From positions 1 through 64,000 of the forward strand of contig CACWYB010000002.1 of the NCBI GenBank assembly GCA_902765005.1: a stretch of DNA of 64,000 nucleotides, written 5' to 3'. This document shows, one piece after another, positions 1 through 8,487 of this stretch; positions within the stretch are counted from its first letter, which is position 1; every line of letters starts with the position of its first letter. The notes under the pieces were generated by a model. The model ran no database searches. It was not told the DNA's origin and saw nothing but the letters and a program-made list of their open reading frames with translations. This stretch comes from an uncultured Eubacteriales bacterium. GTDB taxonomy: Bacteria; Bacillota; Clostridia; Christensenellales; CAG-138. Both the position numbers and the translations under genes were made by a program.

Positions 1-98
1 TGATCACCCCCATCGCCATGGAGGAAGGCCTCCGGTTCGCTATCCGCGAGGGCGGCCGCACGGTGGCTTCCGGCGTCGTGTCCAAGGTCATCGAGTAA
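1..98 (+). CDS. tuf: Elongation factor Tu, C-terminal end (partial)
   Basis: The window opens inside this gene. The readable frame starts at base 3 and gives the last 31 residues, including [11 protein letters not shown] and a final VIE, which is the conserved end of EF-Tu domain 3. EF-Tu is the GTPase that delivers aminoacyl-tRNA to the ribosome. Only the tail is present, so nothing can be said about the rest. A strong terminator follows directly, so this is the last gene of its transcript. Confidence 0.93.
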   Translation, partial: ITPIAMEEGLRFAIREGGRTVASGVVSKVIE

Positions 99-112
99 GC
101 AAACAAACAATA

Positions 113-139
113 AAAGGACTGCTTCGGCAGTCCTTTTTT
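113..139 (+). terminator. Rho-independent terminator of tuf
   Basis: A perfect 10-bp stem (AAAGGACTGC) closed by a TTCG tetraloop ends in a run of T, 15 bases after the tuf stop codon. Confidence 0.93.
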
Positions 140-156
140 GTTTGGCTAAGGGGGCG

Positions 157-426
157 TCAGGTCATATAGAAGGGGACATTGTGCCAGCCGTAGAAGACCT
201 CCCCCTGGGAAAGCTGGTTTTTGCGCAGGTACTGCTCGGCGGCCGCCCGGGTAGGATAGAGGCGGTCGGCCCGGACGCGGATGCCGCCCTGGGCGTTGGC
301 AAACTGAATGAGGCACCAGCTTCCCTCCCGGCGGCGCACCACGGCCTCCCGCACATAGAGGCGGGAGACCACCAGATAGACGGTTTGGCCCGGGACGATC
401 CGGCGTTGGCAGGGCGAGTTCTCCAT
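157..426 (-). CDS. Small conserved hypothetical protein (89 aa)
   Basis: I do not recognise a named family. The 89-residue product has no signal peptide or membrane segment. It reads as a short beta-rich domain ([17 protein letters not shown], then [15 protein letters not shown]) followed by a helix beginning [11 protein letters not shown]. Similar small 'vary-at-position, property-sheet-like' proteins occur in Clostridia, so I consider it a real gene rather than a shadow. The gene stands alone between the tuf terminator and htpG. There is no Shine-Dalgarno sequence, and a TTGCCT-17-TACACT promoter lies 6 bases before the ATG, so the mRNA is probably leaderless. Confidence 0.6.
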   Translation of the reverse strand: MENSPCQRRIVPGQTVYLVVSRLYVREAVVRRREGSWCLIQFANAQGGIRVRADRLYPTRAAAEQYLRKNQLSQGEVFYGWHNVPFYMT

Positions 427-432
427 ACCTAT

Positions 433-461
433 AGTGTAAAAACTCCCGCCCCGGCAGGCAA
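433..461 (-). promoter_or_regulatory. Promoter of the 89-aa gene, predicted leaderless
   Basis: On the minus strand TTGCCT (456-461) is separated by 17 bp from TACACT (433-438). The start codon lies 6 bases downstream, so transcription should begin at or within a base of the A of ATG. Confidence 0.5.
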
Positions 462-619
462 ATGAACAAAGTGTTATTCAGTCCCCCATATGGGACGGAT
501 GAAGGCGATCGGATATTCGGCACCAGTATCCCTTCGGTGAGCAGGAGAAGGCGCCCTAAAACATGTGAAAGGGAAGGGAACGAAATTGTGACACTATTGC
601 AAAAACGCCGGGGGAGTGG

Positions 620-648
620 TTGATTTTCGGCCGGGACAGGGGTATAGT
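620..648 (+). promoter_or_regulatory. htpG promoter
   Basis: TTGATT (620-625), a 17-bp spacer and TATAGT (643-648) form a good vegetative promoter. Transcription would start near 655, so the CIRCE operator lies at the start of the transcript. Confidence 0.7.
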
Positions 649-659
649 AGGGACAGTGG

Positions 660-686
660 TTAGCACTCTAACTGGTTGAGTGCTAA
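660..686 (+). promoter_or_regulatory. CIRCE operator (HrcA binding site)
   Basis: TTAGCACTC, a 9-base spacer and GAGTGCTAA form a perfect copy of the CIRCE inverted repeat. It sits between the -10 box and the htpG start codon. CIRCE is the binding site of the HrcA heat-shock repressor, so htpG should be induced by heat through loss of HrcA. Confidence 0.96.
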
Positions 687-712
687 ATCGATAAAATTTG
701 AGGTGAATTGAT

Positions 713-2617
713 ATGGCTAAGAAACAGTTCAAAGCGGAATCCAAGCGGCTGCTGGACATGATGATCCATTCCATCTATACCCATAAGGAGATCTTTTTGC
801 GGGAGCTCATCAGCAACGCCAGCGACGCCATCGATAAGCGCTATTACGCCGCCATGCAGAAGGGCGGCGAGGGCATGGATCGAAGCGATTACTTCATCCG
901 CCTGACCCCCAGCGAGACCACCCGGACCCTGACCATCACCGACAACGGCTGCGGCATGACCGAGAAGGAGCTGGAGGAGGATCTGGGCACCATCGCCAAG
1001 AGCGGCACCTTCGCCTTCAAGCAGGCCATGAATAAGCCTGAGGCAGGCGAGGAGGGCAAGGCGGCCCCGGATGTGGACGTGATCGGCCAGTTCGGCGTGG
1101 GGTTCTACTCTGCCTTCATGGTGGCCAAGAACATCAAGGTCTATTCGAAGACCGAGGATGGGGAGGGCCACGTGTGGGAGAGCGACGGCCAGGACGGCTA
1201 CACCGTGAAGCCATTTGACTACCCCACCGTGGGCACCCAGATCGTGCTGACGCTGAAGGATGACGAGGAGGGCGAAGACTACAGCCAGTATTTGAGGGAG
1301 TATACCCTCACCTCCCTGGTGAAGAAGTACAGCGACTACGTCCGCTACCCCATCCGCATGATGGAGGAGAAGCGGGTGCCCAAGGGCGAACCGGAGGAGG
1401 GCAAGCCCCAGGAGTACGAAACCGTTATGGAGGACGTGGTTTTGAACTCCATGGTGCCCCTGTGGAAGCGCGCTAAGAGCGAGGTCACGGAGGAGGAGTA
1501 CAACCGGTTCTATCGGGACAACTTCTTCGACGTGGACGACCCCCTGGCCACCATCCGGGTGTCCGTGGAGGGGGCGGTGTCCTACACGGCCCTGCTCTTC
1601 ATCCCCAAGAAGGCGCCCTGGGATTTCTACACCAAGAACTATAAGCGGGGCCTGAAGCTCTACAGCAGCGGCGTCATGATCATGGACGCCTGCGAGGACC
1701 TCTTGCCCGACTACTTCGGGTTCGTGAAGGGCCTGGTGGATTCGCCGGATCTTTCGCTGAACATCTCCCGGGAGATGCTGCAGCATGACCGGCAGCTCAA
1801 GGCCATCGCCAACAACCTGAAGAAGAAGATCCAGTCCGAGCTCAAGAAGATGCTGGACAACGACCGGGAGAAGTATGAGACCTTCTACAAGGCCTTCGCC
1901 CAGAGCATCAAGTTCGGCGTCTACGACCAGTACGGCATGAACGCGGACTTCCTGAAGGACCTGCTGATGTTCTACTCCGCCAACGAGGAGAAGAACCTGA
2001 CCCTCCACGAGTACGTGGCGGCCATGAAGGAGGACCAGAAGGCCATCTATTACGCCGCGGGCGAGAGCCTGGGCCACTGCCTGGGGCTGCCCCAGGCGGA
2101 GCTGATCCGGGAGAAGGGGTATGATCTCTTGTGCCTCACCGACAGCGTGGACGAGTTTGCCCTGCGGGTGCTCATGAGCTACGAGGAGAAGCCCTTCAAG
2201 GCGGCCACGGACGACGATTTGGGCCTTGCCTCCGAGGAGGAGAAGAAGGCCATGGAGGAGAAGGCGGCCGAGAGCAAGGACCTGCTGGAGAAGCTCAAGG
2301 AGGACCTTTCCGGGAAGGTGAAGGAAGTGAAGCTGTCCGACCGGCTCACCAAGAGCGTGGCCTGCCTCAACGGCGAGGGCGGCGTGTCCATCGAGATGTA
2401 CAAGACCCTTTCCGCCATGCCCAACGCCGGGGAGATCCCCATGGAGTTCGTGCTGGAGCTGAATCCGAACCACCCGGTGTTCGCCAAGCTGGCGACGCTT
2501 TCCGACACGGATCGGAAAGAGTATGCGGAGCTTCTTTATCAGCAGGCGCGGCTCATGGCAGGGCTGCCTCTCGAGGACCCGGCGGCGTTCTCGGAGCTTG
2601 TTTGCAAGCTGATGTAA
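713..2617 (+). CDS. htpG: Molecular chaperone HtpG (Hsp90 family)
   Basis: This is a cytosolic ATP-dependent chaperone of the Hsp90 family. The 634 residues are the usual bacterial length. The N-terminal GHKL ATPase domain shows ELISNASDAIDK (helix with the catalytic Glu and ATP-binding Asn), DNGCGM and GQFGVGFYSAF (lid and phosphate-binding glycines). The middle domain carries DLSLNISREMLQ, with the conserved Arg that contacts ATP, and the C-terminal dimerisation domain is complete. GAGGTG precedes the ATG at a suitable distance. The gene is monocistronic and is controlled by the CIRCE element just upstream, unlike the CIRCE-independent htpG of Bacillus subtilis. Confidence 0.97.
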   Translation: MAKKQFKAESKRLLDMMIHSIYTHKEIFLRELISNASDAIDKRYYAAMQKGGEGMDRSDYFIRLTPSETTRTLTITDNGCGMTEKELEEDLGTIAKSGTFAFKQAMNKPEAGEEGKAAPDVDVIGQFGVGFYSAFMVAKNIKVYSKTEDGEGHVWESDGQDGYTVKPFDYPTVGTQIVLTLKDDEEGEDYSQYLREYTLTSLVKKYSDYVRYPIRMMEEKRVPKGEPEEGKPQEYETVMEDVVLNSMVPLWKRAKSEVTEEEYNRFYRDNFFDVDDPLATIRVSVEGAVSYTALLFIPKKAPWDFYTKNYKRGLKLYSSGVMIMDACEDLLPDYFGFVKGLVDSPDLSLNISREMLQHDRQLKAIANNLKKKIQSELKKMLDNDREKYETFYKAFAQSIKFGVYDQYGMNADFLKDLLMFYSANEEKNLTLHEYVAAMKEDQKAIYYAAGESLGHCLGLPQAELIREKGYDLLCLTDSVDEFALRVLMSYEEKPFKAATDDDLGLASEEEKKAMEEKAAESKDLLEKLKEDLSGKVKEVKLSDRLTKSVACLNGEGGVSIEMYKTLSAMPNAGEIPMEFVLELNPNHPVFAKLATLSDTDRKEYAELLYQQARLMAGLPLEDPAAFSELVCKLM

Positions 2618-2636
2618 GGATTTGATTAGAAGCCCG

Positions 2637-2770
2637 ATCCTTTTTCTTGAAAGAAAAAGGACCAAAAAGAACTTTAAGAAGGAAAGATTCTTTCATACCT
2701 ACCCTTATTTATATTTCTTGGCTTTTCTTTTTCCGCCGCTTTTTCTTTTCTCTGAAAGGGTGCGGAGCCG
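2637..2770 (-). repeat. Intergenic hairpin repeat, copy 1 (reverse orientation)
   Basis: A perfect hairpin (TCCTTTTTCTT, GA, AAGAAAAAGGA) is followed by CCAAAAAGAACTTT and, about 75 bp on, by GGCTTTTCTTTTTCCGCCGC and a decayed second hairpin. Read on the other strand it matches the copies at 8335, 39803 and 43112. It lies between htpG and clpB and could end the htpG transcript. The 3' arm after 2750 has diverged. Confidence 0.75.
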
Positions 2771-2903
2771 AGCGCTGCCAGTGGCAGAGCAAGCGAGGCG
2801 GAGCACGGGCAAAACAACGAGAAACCAAACGACGTGCAGGTTTCGACTATGTTTTGCCCATGGTAAAAAGCGGCAAAAATAAACCCGAAAGGGGGTAAAT
2901 CCT

Positions 2904-5369
2904 ATGAACCCTAACCAACTGACCCAAAAGAGCATCGAAGCCATCCAGGCCGCCCAGCGGATGGCCCAGGAGCGAAACCATACGCAGATACAGCAGGCCC
3001 ATTTGCTGTACGCCTTGATCGATGACACGGAGGACCTGAACGCCCAGCTCCTCACCGCCATGCAGGTGAACGTGACCGGCCTTAAGGGAGACCTGCTGAA
3101 CCTATTGAACGGCCAGGCCAGCTATAGTGGCGGCGGCAGCGGCCAGCTCTACGCTTCCCAGGCCCTGGACAGGGCCCTGAACGAAGCCGAGAGCCGCATG
3201 CAGAAGATGGGCGACAGCTATATCTCCGTGGAGCACCTGATGATGGGCCTGATCGCGGAGCCCGACAAGGACCTTGGCAGCCTGTTCCGCCGGTACAATG
3301 TGACCATGGAAGGGTATCTCAGTGCCCTGCAGAAGGTGCGGGGCACCCGCCAGGTGAACTCCGACAACCCGGAGGACACCTACGACGTGCTGAAGAAGTA
3401 CGGCCAGGATCTGACCGCCCTGGCCCGGGAGCAGAAGCTGGACCCGGTCATCGGCCGGGATGGCGAGATCCGCAGCGTCATCCGCATCCTCTCCCGCAAG
3501 ACCAAGAACAACCCCTGCCTCATCGGCGAGCCCGGCGTGGGCAAAACCGCCATCGCCGAGGGCTTGGCCCAGCGGATCAGTCGGGGCGACGTGCCCGAAA
3601 ACCTGAAGGATCGGCAGCTGTTCGCCCTGGACATGGGCGCGCTGGTGGCCGGGGCCAAGTATCGGGGCGAGTTCGAGGAGCGCTTGAAGGCGGTCCTTGC
3701 GGAGGTGAAGCAGAGCGAAGGGAAGATCATCCTGTTCATCGACGAGCTGCACACCATCGTGGGCGCGGGCAAGACCGAGGGCGCCATGGACGCGGGGAAC
3801 ATCCTCAAACCCATGCTGGCCCGGGGCGAACTCCACTGCATCGGCGCCACCACGTTGGACGAATACCGCAAGTACATCGAGAAGGACGCGGCGCTCGAGC
3901 GCCGGTTCCAGCCGGTGACCGTGGCGGAGCCCTCCGTGGAGGACACCATCAGCATCCTGCGGGGCCTCAAGTCCCGCTACGAGGTGTTCCACGGCGTGAA
4001 GATAAGGGACGAGGCGCTGATCGCCGCCGCTGTCCTCTCCAACCGCTATATCTCCGACCGGTTCCTGCCGGACAAGGCCATCGACCTGGTGGACGAGGCC
4101 TGCGCCATGATCAAGGCGGAGATGAACTCCATGCCCACGGAGATGGACGAGATCTCCCGGAAGATCATGCAGCTGGAGATCGAGGAGGCGGCCCTCTCCG
4201 AGGAGACCGACAAGGCGGCTTTGGCGCATTTGATGGAGATCCGCAAGCAGCTGGCCACCCTCCGAGACACCTTCCACACCATGAAGGCCAACTGGGAGAA
4301 CGAGAAGCAGGGCATCAATAAGGTCCAGCAGCTTCGGGAGAAGATCGAGGCCGTCCAACAGAAGATCGAGAAGGCGGAGCTGCCCAAGCTCCAGAAGGAG
4401 CTGGAAGCGGAGGAGGGCAAGGCCTCCGAAAAGGAGAACAGCCTCCTTCGGGACCATGTGGGCGAGGACGAGATCGCCCAGGTGGTGGCCCGGTGGACGG
4501 GCATCCCGGTGAGCAAGCTGTTGGAGAGCGAGCGCAAAAAGCTGCTCCATCTGGACGATGTGCTCCACGAGCGGGTGGTGGGCCAGGACGACGCGGTCCA
4601 GCGGGTGGCGGACGCCATCCTCCGTTCTCGGGCGGGCATCCAGAACCCGGATCGGCCCATCGGCTCCTTCCTGTTCCTGGGGCCCACGGGCGTGGGCAAG
4701 ACGGAGCTGAGCAAGGCGCTGGCCCAGGCCCTCTTCGACGACGAGCGCAGCATGGTCCGCATCGAGGGCCAGCTCACCGAGGCGGTCCGCCGCAAGCCCT
4801 ACGCGGTGGTCCTCTTCGACGAGGTGGAGAAAGCCCATCCCCAGGTGCTGAACGTGCTCTTACAGGTGCTGGACGACGGCCGGATCACCGACGGCCAGGG
4901 GCGGACGGTGGATTTTAAGAACACCATCATCATCCTGACCTCCAACCTGGGCAGCGACCTGCTGCTCTCCGGCATGGGGGCGGACGGCGCCATCCGCCCG
5001 GAGACGGAGGAAGCCCTGAACCGGCTGCTCAAAACCTCCTTCCGGCCGGAGTTTTTGAACCGGCTGGACGAAATCGTGTTCTTCAAACCCCTCACCGGGG
5101 AGAACATGAAGGCCATCGTGAGCCTGCTAATTAAGGACCTGGCGGGCCGCATGGAGCAGAGGGGGCTGAAGCTGGCGCTCACCGACGCCGCCCGGGATCG
5201 GATCATCGAGGAAGGGAGCGACCCTCTCTTCGGCGCAAGGCCGCTCAAGCGATACATCCAGAGCAAGGTGGAAAGCCTGCTGGCCCGGCACATCATCGCC
5301 CAGTCTCCCAAGGAGGGAACCACCCTCACCGTGGACGCGGACGAGCAGGGAAAGCTGCTGGTGAAGTGA
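2904..5369 (+). CDS. clpB: ATP-dependent disaggregase ClpB, with two internal gaps
   Basis: ClpB is a hexameric AAA+ disaggregase working with the DnaK system. Visible parts in order are the Clp N-domain, NBD1 (Walker A GEPGVGKT, Walker B LFIDELHT), a coiled-coil M-domain, NBD2 (Walker A GPTGVGKT, Walker [12 protein letters not shown], sensor [11 protein letters not shown]) and the C-terminal domain. The 821 residues fall short of the usual 850-870. Two stretches are missing in frame. About 26 residues after MVRI are gone, which normally hold the NBD2 pore loop with GYVGYEEGG. About 16 residues in the M-domain between IEKAE and LPKLQ are also gone. The start codon follows GAAAGGGGGTAAATCCT. 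No CIRCE or CtsR-type repeat is visible upstream. Confidence 0.93.
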   Translation: MNPNQLTQKSIEAIQAAQRMAQERNHTQIQQAHLLYALIDDTEDLNAQLLTAMQVNVTGLKGDLLNLLNGQASYSGGGSGQLYASQALDRALNEAESRMQKMGDSYISVEHLMMGLIAEPDKDLGSLFRRYNVTMEGYLSALQKVRGTRQVNSDNPEDTYDVLKKYGQDLTALAREQKLDPVIGRDGEIRSVIRILSRKTKNNPCLIGEPGVGKTAIAEGLAQRISRGDVPENLKDRQLFALDMGALVAGAKYRGEFEERLKAVLAEVKQSEGKIILFIDELHTIVGAGKTEGAMDAGNILKPMLARGELHCIGATTLDEYRKYIEKDAALERRFQPVTVAEPSVEDTISILRGLKSRYEVFHGVKIRDEALIAAAVLSNRYISDRFLPDKAIDLVDEACAMIKAEMNSMPTEMDEISRKIMQLEIEEAALSEETDKAALAHLMEIRKQLATLRDTFHTMKANWENEKQGINKVQQLREKIEAVQQKIEKAELPKLQKELEAEEGKASEKENSLLRDHVGEDEIAQVVARWTGIPVSKLLESERKKLLHLDDVLHERVVGQDDAVQRVADAILRSRAGIQNPDRPIGSFLFLGPTGVGKTELSKALAQALFDDERSMVRIEGQLTEAVRRKPYAVVLFDEVEKAHPQVLNVLLQVLDDGRITDGQGRTVDFKNTIIILTSNLGSDLLLSGMGADGAIRPETEEALNRLLKTSFRPEFLNRLDEIVFFKPLTGENMKAIVSLLIKDLAGRMEQRGLKLALTDAARDRIIEEGSDPLFGARPLKRYIQSKVESLLARHIIAQSPKEGTTLTVDADEQGKLLVK

Positions 5370-5380
5370 ACAAAAACAGG

Positions 5381-5412
5381 AGGGACCGTCCTCAGGGCGG
5401 CCCCTCTTTTTC
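5381..5412 (+). terminator. Terminator of clpB
   Basis: An 11-bp stem with one mismatch (AGGGACCGTCC against GGGCGGCCCCT) has a three-base loop and is followed by CTTTTTCT. It begins 12 bases after the clpB stop. Confidence 0.8.
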
Positions 5413-5424
5413 TATGGAAATGGG

Positions 5425-6327
5425 TCACGTGCCGGGCTTTCGCTGGTAGTCCTCCCCGTACGCCAGGGGCTTGCCGCTGCTTTCGATCAGCTCCGTCACG
5501 GTGACCAGGTCGTAGCCCTCCTCCAGCAGCCAGGGGATCACCTGCTCCAGGGCGGTCACCGTGGTGCTCAGCCGGTCGTGGAAGAGGATGATCCGGCCGT
5601 TCTTAGCGCCCTTCTGCACGTATTTCATAATGGTGGCGGGGTTCTTGTTGCTCCAGTCCAGGGTGTCCACGGACCAGCGGATGCTGGCCACCTGGGCGGC
5701 TTTGCAGGCCCGGCGCACCACCTTGTTCAGCGAACCGAAGGGCGGGCGGAGCAGGTGGGTGTCGTAGCCGCCTTCAATCTGATCGGAGATCAGCTTGCGC
5801 ATCTTTTCAAACCGGCTGGCGTTGGTGGCGGCGGAAAACCTGGTCATGTCCGTGTGGGTCAGGCCGTGCATGCCGATGTCGCAGCCCATGTCCGCCATCC
5901 GCTGGAGGATAGGCCGGGTCCGTTCGCTCAAATTGGACCCGATGACGAAGAAGGTCCCCTTTATGCCGTATTCTTCCAGCAGGTCCAGCACCTGGGGCGT
6001 GTACTCCAAATTGGGCCCGTCGTCAAAGGTCAGGGCGATCATAGGCCGGTTCGGGTCCTTGGTGGGCGCCGGTGTGGGCGTGGGGCTCGGGGTCGGCTCC
6101 GGGGTAGGCGAGGGGGTCGGCTCCGGCGTGGGGCTGGGGGAGGGCCGGGGCGAAAGCGTGGGGCCGGGAGTGGCCGCGTCCAGCCACAGGTCCACCCGGG
6201 CCGCCGTGGGGGCGGAAGAACGAGGTGGGACCGTGTCCAAAGGGCGCTCCGTCGCCGCGCCGACAGGGGCGCAGCTCCCCAGCAGAGCCAGGGCCAATAT
6301 AAGCGCAAGCAGTCGAATTTTAGCCAT
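5425..6327 (-). CDS. Polysaccharide deacetylase lipoprotein (NodB domain)
   Basis: This is a predicted cell-surface carbohydrate esterase family 4 enzyme that removes N- or O-acetyl groups from a glycan such as peptidoglycan. A lipoprotein signal ends at LLGSC, about 20 residues in. A Pro/Thr/Ser/Glu-rich tether of some 45 residues follows, then the NodB domain with TFDDGP (motif 1), HGLTH (metal-binding histidines), RPPFGS (motif 3), DTLDW and ILFHD. I chose the ATG at 6327 because a TTGTAA-17-TATTCT promoter ends 6 bases before it. The in-frame ATG at 6378 has a weak AAAGG site but would put 17 Arg-rich residues ahead of the signal. It is paralogous to the gene at 15597. Confidence 0.9.
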   Translation of the reverse strand: MAKIRLLALILALALLGSCAPVGAATERPLDTVPPRSSAPTAARVDLWLDAATPGPTLSPRPSPSPTPEPTPSPTPEPTPSPTPTPAPTKDPNRPMIALTFDDGPNLEYTPQVLDLLEEYGIKGTFFVIGSNLSERTRPILQRMADMGCDIGMHGLTHTDMTRFSAATNASRFEKMRKLISDQIEGGYDTHLLRPPFGSLNKVVRRACKAAQVASIRWSVDTLDWSNKNPATIMKYVQKGAKNGRIILFHDRLSTTVTALEQVIPWLLEEGYDLVTVTELIESSGKPLAYGEDYQRKPGT

Positions 6328-6333
6328 GGGAAT

Positions 6334-6362
6334 AGAATACCACCGAACGTGGCGTCTTACAA
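6334..6362 (-). promoter_or_regulatory. Promoter of the deacetylase gene, predicted leaderless
   Basis: On the minus strand TTGTAA (6357-6362), a 17-bp spacer and TATTCT (6334-6339, preceded by TGG as an extended -10) lie 6 bases before the ATG. No ribosome binding site is present. Confidence 0.6.
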
Positions 6363-6380
6363 CATTTTTCCGCCGCATAG

Positions 6381-6408
6381 GGAACCTTTCCGAGAGCCGA
6401 AACGTCTT
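6381..6408 (+). promoter_or_regulatory. Possible ECF-type promoter of the sigma factor operon
   Basis: GGAAC (6381-6385) and CGTCTT (6403-6408) are 17 bases apart, resembling the GGAAC/CGTC promoters used by many ECF sigma factors, and lie 46 bases before the sigma factor start. ECF factors often activate their own gene. The match is short and could be chance. Confidence 0.35.
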
Positions 6409-6453
6409 ACGGTCGGAATGATCATTCGAGGAAGAAAAGAGAGAGGAAGGACC

Positions 6454-6924
6454 ATGATCTCAGACAGAGCGTTTTCAAATGAGGTGCGCAGCCTCACGGA
6501 CACGGCCTTTGCGGTGGCGTACCTCATATTGGGGAACAGCGCCGACTGCGAGGACGCCATGAGCGAAGCCATCCTCCGGGCCTATGAAAACCGGGGAAAG
6601 CTGAAGAAGCGGGACAGCTTCCGGGCCTGGTTTTTGCAGATACTGCGAAACGAAGCCTACAACCTGATGCGCAAGCGAAAGCGGGTGCAGCCCATGGAGG
6701 AGCTGCCGGAGGACCAAGCCCCGGAACCCGACAGCGCCGGGCGGCTGGACCTGCAGGTGGCGCTGAGGCAGCTCACCGAGGAACAGCGCACAAGCCTGCT
6801 GCTGCAGCAGGAGGGATATGAGCTCGCGGAGATCGGCCAGGCTCTGGGCGTGCCCGTGGGGACGGTGAAGTCCCGCATCTCCCGAGCGAAGCGGACATTG
6901 AGGACCCTTTTGGAGGAGGCATAA
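6454..6924 (+). CDS. ECF-family RNA polymerase sigma factor
   Basis: This 156-residue sigma-70 factor has only regions 2 and 4. Region 2 covers about residues 8-75 (NSADCEDAMSEAILRAYEN, FRAWFLQILRNEAYNLMRK). Region 4 covers about 95-155 and ends in a clear helix-turn-helix (ELAEIGQALGVPVGTVKSRI). It redirects RNA polymerase to a small stress regulon. The ATG at 6454 follows GAGAGGAAGG. An in-frame ATG at 6418 lacks a ribosome site. One base separates it from the next gene, a membrane protein that is probably its anti-sigma factor. Confidence 0.92.
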   Translation: MISDRAFSNEVRSLTDTAFAVAYLILGNSADCEDAMSEAILRAYENRGKLKKRDSFRAWFLQILRNEAYNLMRKRKRVQPMEELPEDQAPEPDSAGRLDLQVALRQLTEEQRTSLLLQQEGYELAEIGQALGVPVGTVKSRISRAKRTLRTLLEEA

Positions 6925-6925
6925 A

Positions 6926-8323
6926 ATGGAAAAGAAAATCTACAACGTGCGGGACGCCATTCCCGATACCCCGAACGGGTTTTATGAGACGGTGGAGGAT
7001 AGCCTGCAGGCGGTCTGCGGGCAGAAGAAGCAGGCGCGGCGGAGCTTTTCCGGCCCCCGCCTGAAGAAAAAGTGGCTGCTGCCCCTGGTGGCGGCGGCGG
7101 TGCTCCTCGTCAGCGGCACGGCCCTGGCGACGGGGCTGTGGCTCAGGGACAACTATTCCCCCAGCAGCTATATGCAGGAGACCAAGGAGGAGCGGGAGCA
7201 GAAGGAGAAGACCATCCCCGACGTGGAGAAGGCCATCGAATCCGCCGGGCCTAAGACCGGGGCGTATCGGATCATCATGCTGCCGGAGTTTGAAAATGCC
7301 GAGGAGCAGGACCAGTGGCGGGTGAGCATGGGCCAGCCCAAGTACAGCGAGGAGGACTGGGGCTGGGTCAGGGATATCCATCCCGAGATAGCGGAGGTGC
7401 TGATCGACGGAAGGACGCTGAACTTCAACATCCGCCTGAACACGGACCACGCCCAGGCCTTCCAATGGCTGGATGGAGAAGGTCAGCGGGTGGACGCCCT
7501 GGTGGATAACCTCAGCTTCCGAAAGGAAGGGGACAGCATGAGCGCGCCCCTCTTCATCAGCGGCAGCGGCATTAACCCCAACATGGTGACCGCGACCGGG
7601 GCGACGCTGAACGGCGACGTGATCCTGGACCAGCAGGAGGTGGCCTTCCCCACCGAAGGCCGGGTGGAGCTGACCGTGGAGATCGGCCTTCGGGATGCCC
7701 GAGTGGACGACATGGCCTCCATCGGCATCGTGGGCAAGCTGTTTTATACCTTCAGCTTCGACGTGGCGGCGGGTTCCGACGTGGCCCCGGCTCAGATTGC
7801 GGAGCGGAAGCTCTCCGGCAGCGCTGTGCTGACCGTAGACGACTGGTCCGACCCCGACAAGCCTCGCATGTACAACCAGCGGGTGAGCCTGGATGAGGTG
7901 GCGCTCAAAGAGGAGATCCGCTACCGGCAGACCGGCATCTATGTGACCTACACCGTGCAGAAGGCCCCCGCCGACTGGACCGAGACCATGAAGAGCTCCC
8001 TGCTCTATCCCAACCGGGAGGGAACCTGGCATGGCCTGTATATCCAGTATCGCATCGGCCAGGAGGGGGAATGGCTCCCCTGCGGCCATGAGAACCACGG
8101 GAATTTCGGCGAAAATGTGGTCATCCTGCCCATCTTCCCCTCGGAGTACGAGAAGGCGAAGCAGGAAGGCGTCTACCTCCGGCTGGCGGAATACTACGGC
8201 ACCGCCCTCAACGGTGAGCCTATCGGCGAGGACTGGAAGATGGTATTGGGCGCGGGCGCCATGTCCCTGGACTTCACCGTGGAGGGGCAGGAGATAGGCG
8301 TGTTCCAGTTGCCAATGCCGTAA
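6926..8323 (+). CDS. Putative anti-sigma factor, DUF4179-like membrane protein
   Basis: The 465-residue protein begins with a cytoplasmic tail of about 48 residues. One membrane segment follows (LPLVAAAVLLVSGTALATGL, around 51-70), then a large extracytoplasmic domain of about 390 residues with no recognised enzyme motif. This is the layout of DUF4179-type proteins encoded directly after ECF sigma factors in Firmicutes, where the short tail holds the sigma factor. The tight coupling (TAA-A-ATG) supports that role. The classical zinc-binding HxxxCxxC anti-sigma motif is absent. What the outer domain senses is unknown. Confidence 0.75.
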   Translation: MEKKIYNVRDAIPDTPNGFYETVEDSLQAVCGQKKQARRSFSGPRLKKKWLLPLVAAAVLLVSGTALATGLWLRDNYSPSSYMQETKEEREQKEKTIPDVEKAIESAGPKTGAYRIIMLPEFENAEEQDQWRVSMGQPKYSEEDWGWVRDIHPEIAEVLIDGRTLNFNIRLNTDHAQAFQWLDGEGQRVDALVDNLSFRKEGDSMSAPLFISGSGINPNMVTATGATLNGDVILDQQEVAFPTEGRVELTVEIGLRDARVDDMASIGIVGKLFYTFSFDVAAGSDVAPAQIAERKLSGSAVLTVDDWSDPDKPRMYNQRVSLDEVALKEEIRYRQTGIYVTYTVQKAPADWTETMKSSLLYPNREGTWHGLYIQYRIGQEGEWLPCGHENHGNFGENVVILPIFPSEYEKAKQEGVYLRLAEYYGTALNGEPIGEDWKMVLGAGAMSLDFTVEGQEIGVFQLPMP

Positions 8324-8334
8324 ATGTATGATTT

Positions 8335-8468
8335 GCCGCTTTTTCTTTTCGGTGAAAAGAAAAAGCGGCGCAAAAAGAAAAGCTTAAGAAAAGAGTATGG
8401 TTCTCACTTGAAAAACCATACTCTTCTTACGTTCTTTTGGGCACCTTTTCTTGTCTAAGAAAAGGTGC
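8335..8468 (+). repeat. Intergenic hairpin repeat, copy 2 (three hairpins)
   Basis: This is the best-preserved copy. A perfect 16-bp hairpin (8335-8369) is followed by a 12-bp hairpin (8391-8425) and another perfect 12-bp hairpin (8441-8468, GCACCTTTTCTT with its complement). The A-rich links GCAAAAAGAAAAGC and GTTCTTTTGGGC are themselves complementary, so the whole unit can fold as a cruciform. It lies between two convergent genes and probably acts as a two-way terminator. Confidence 0.85.
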
Positions 8469-8487
8469 GAAGCTTTCAATGGTTCCT

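Noticed and set aside
6050..6180. Short repeats resembling a CRISPR or tandem repeat array
   Set aside because: They encode the Pro/Thr/Ser tether of a lipoprotein. There are no regular repeats with unique spacers and no cas genes.
8335..8468. Insertion sequence remnant
   Set aside because: No transposase fragment and no clear terminal target duplication is visible. The unit consists of hairpins only and is reported as a repeat family.
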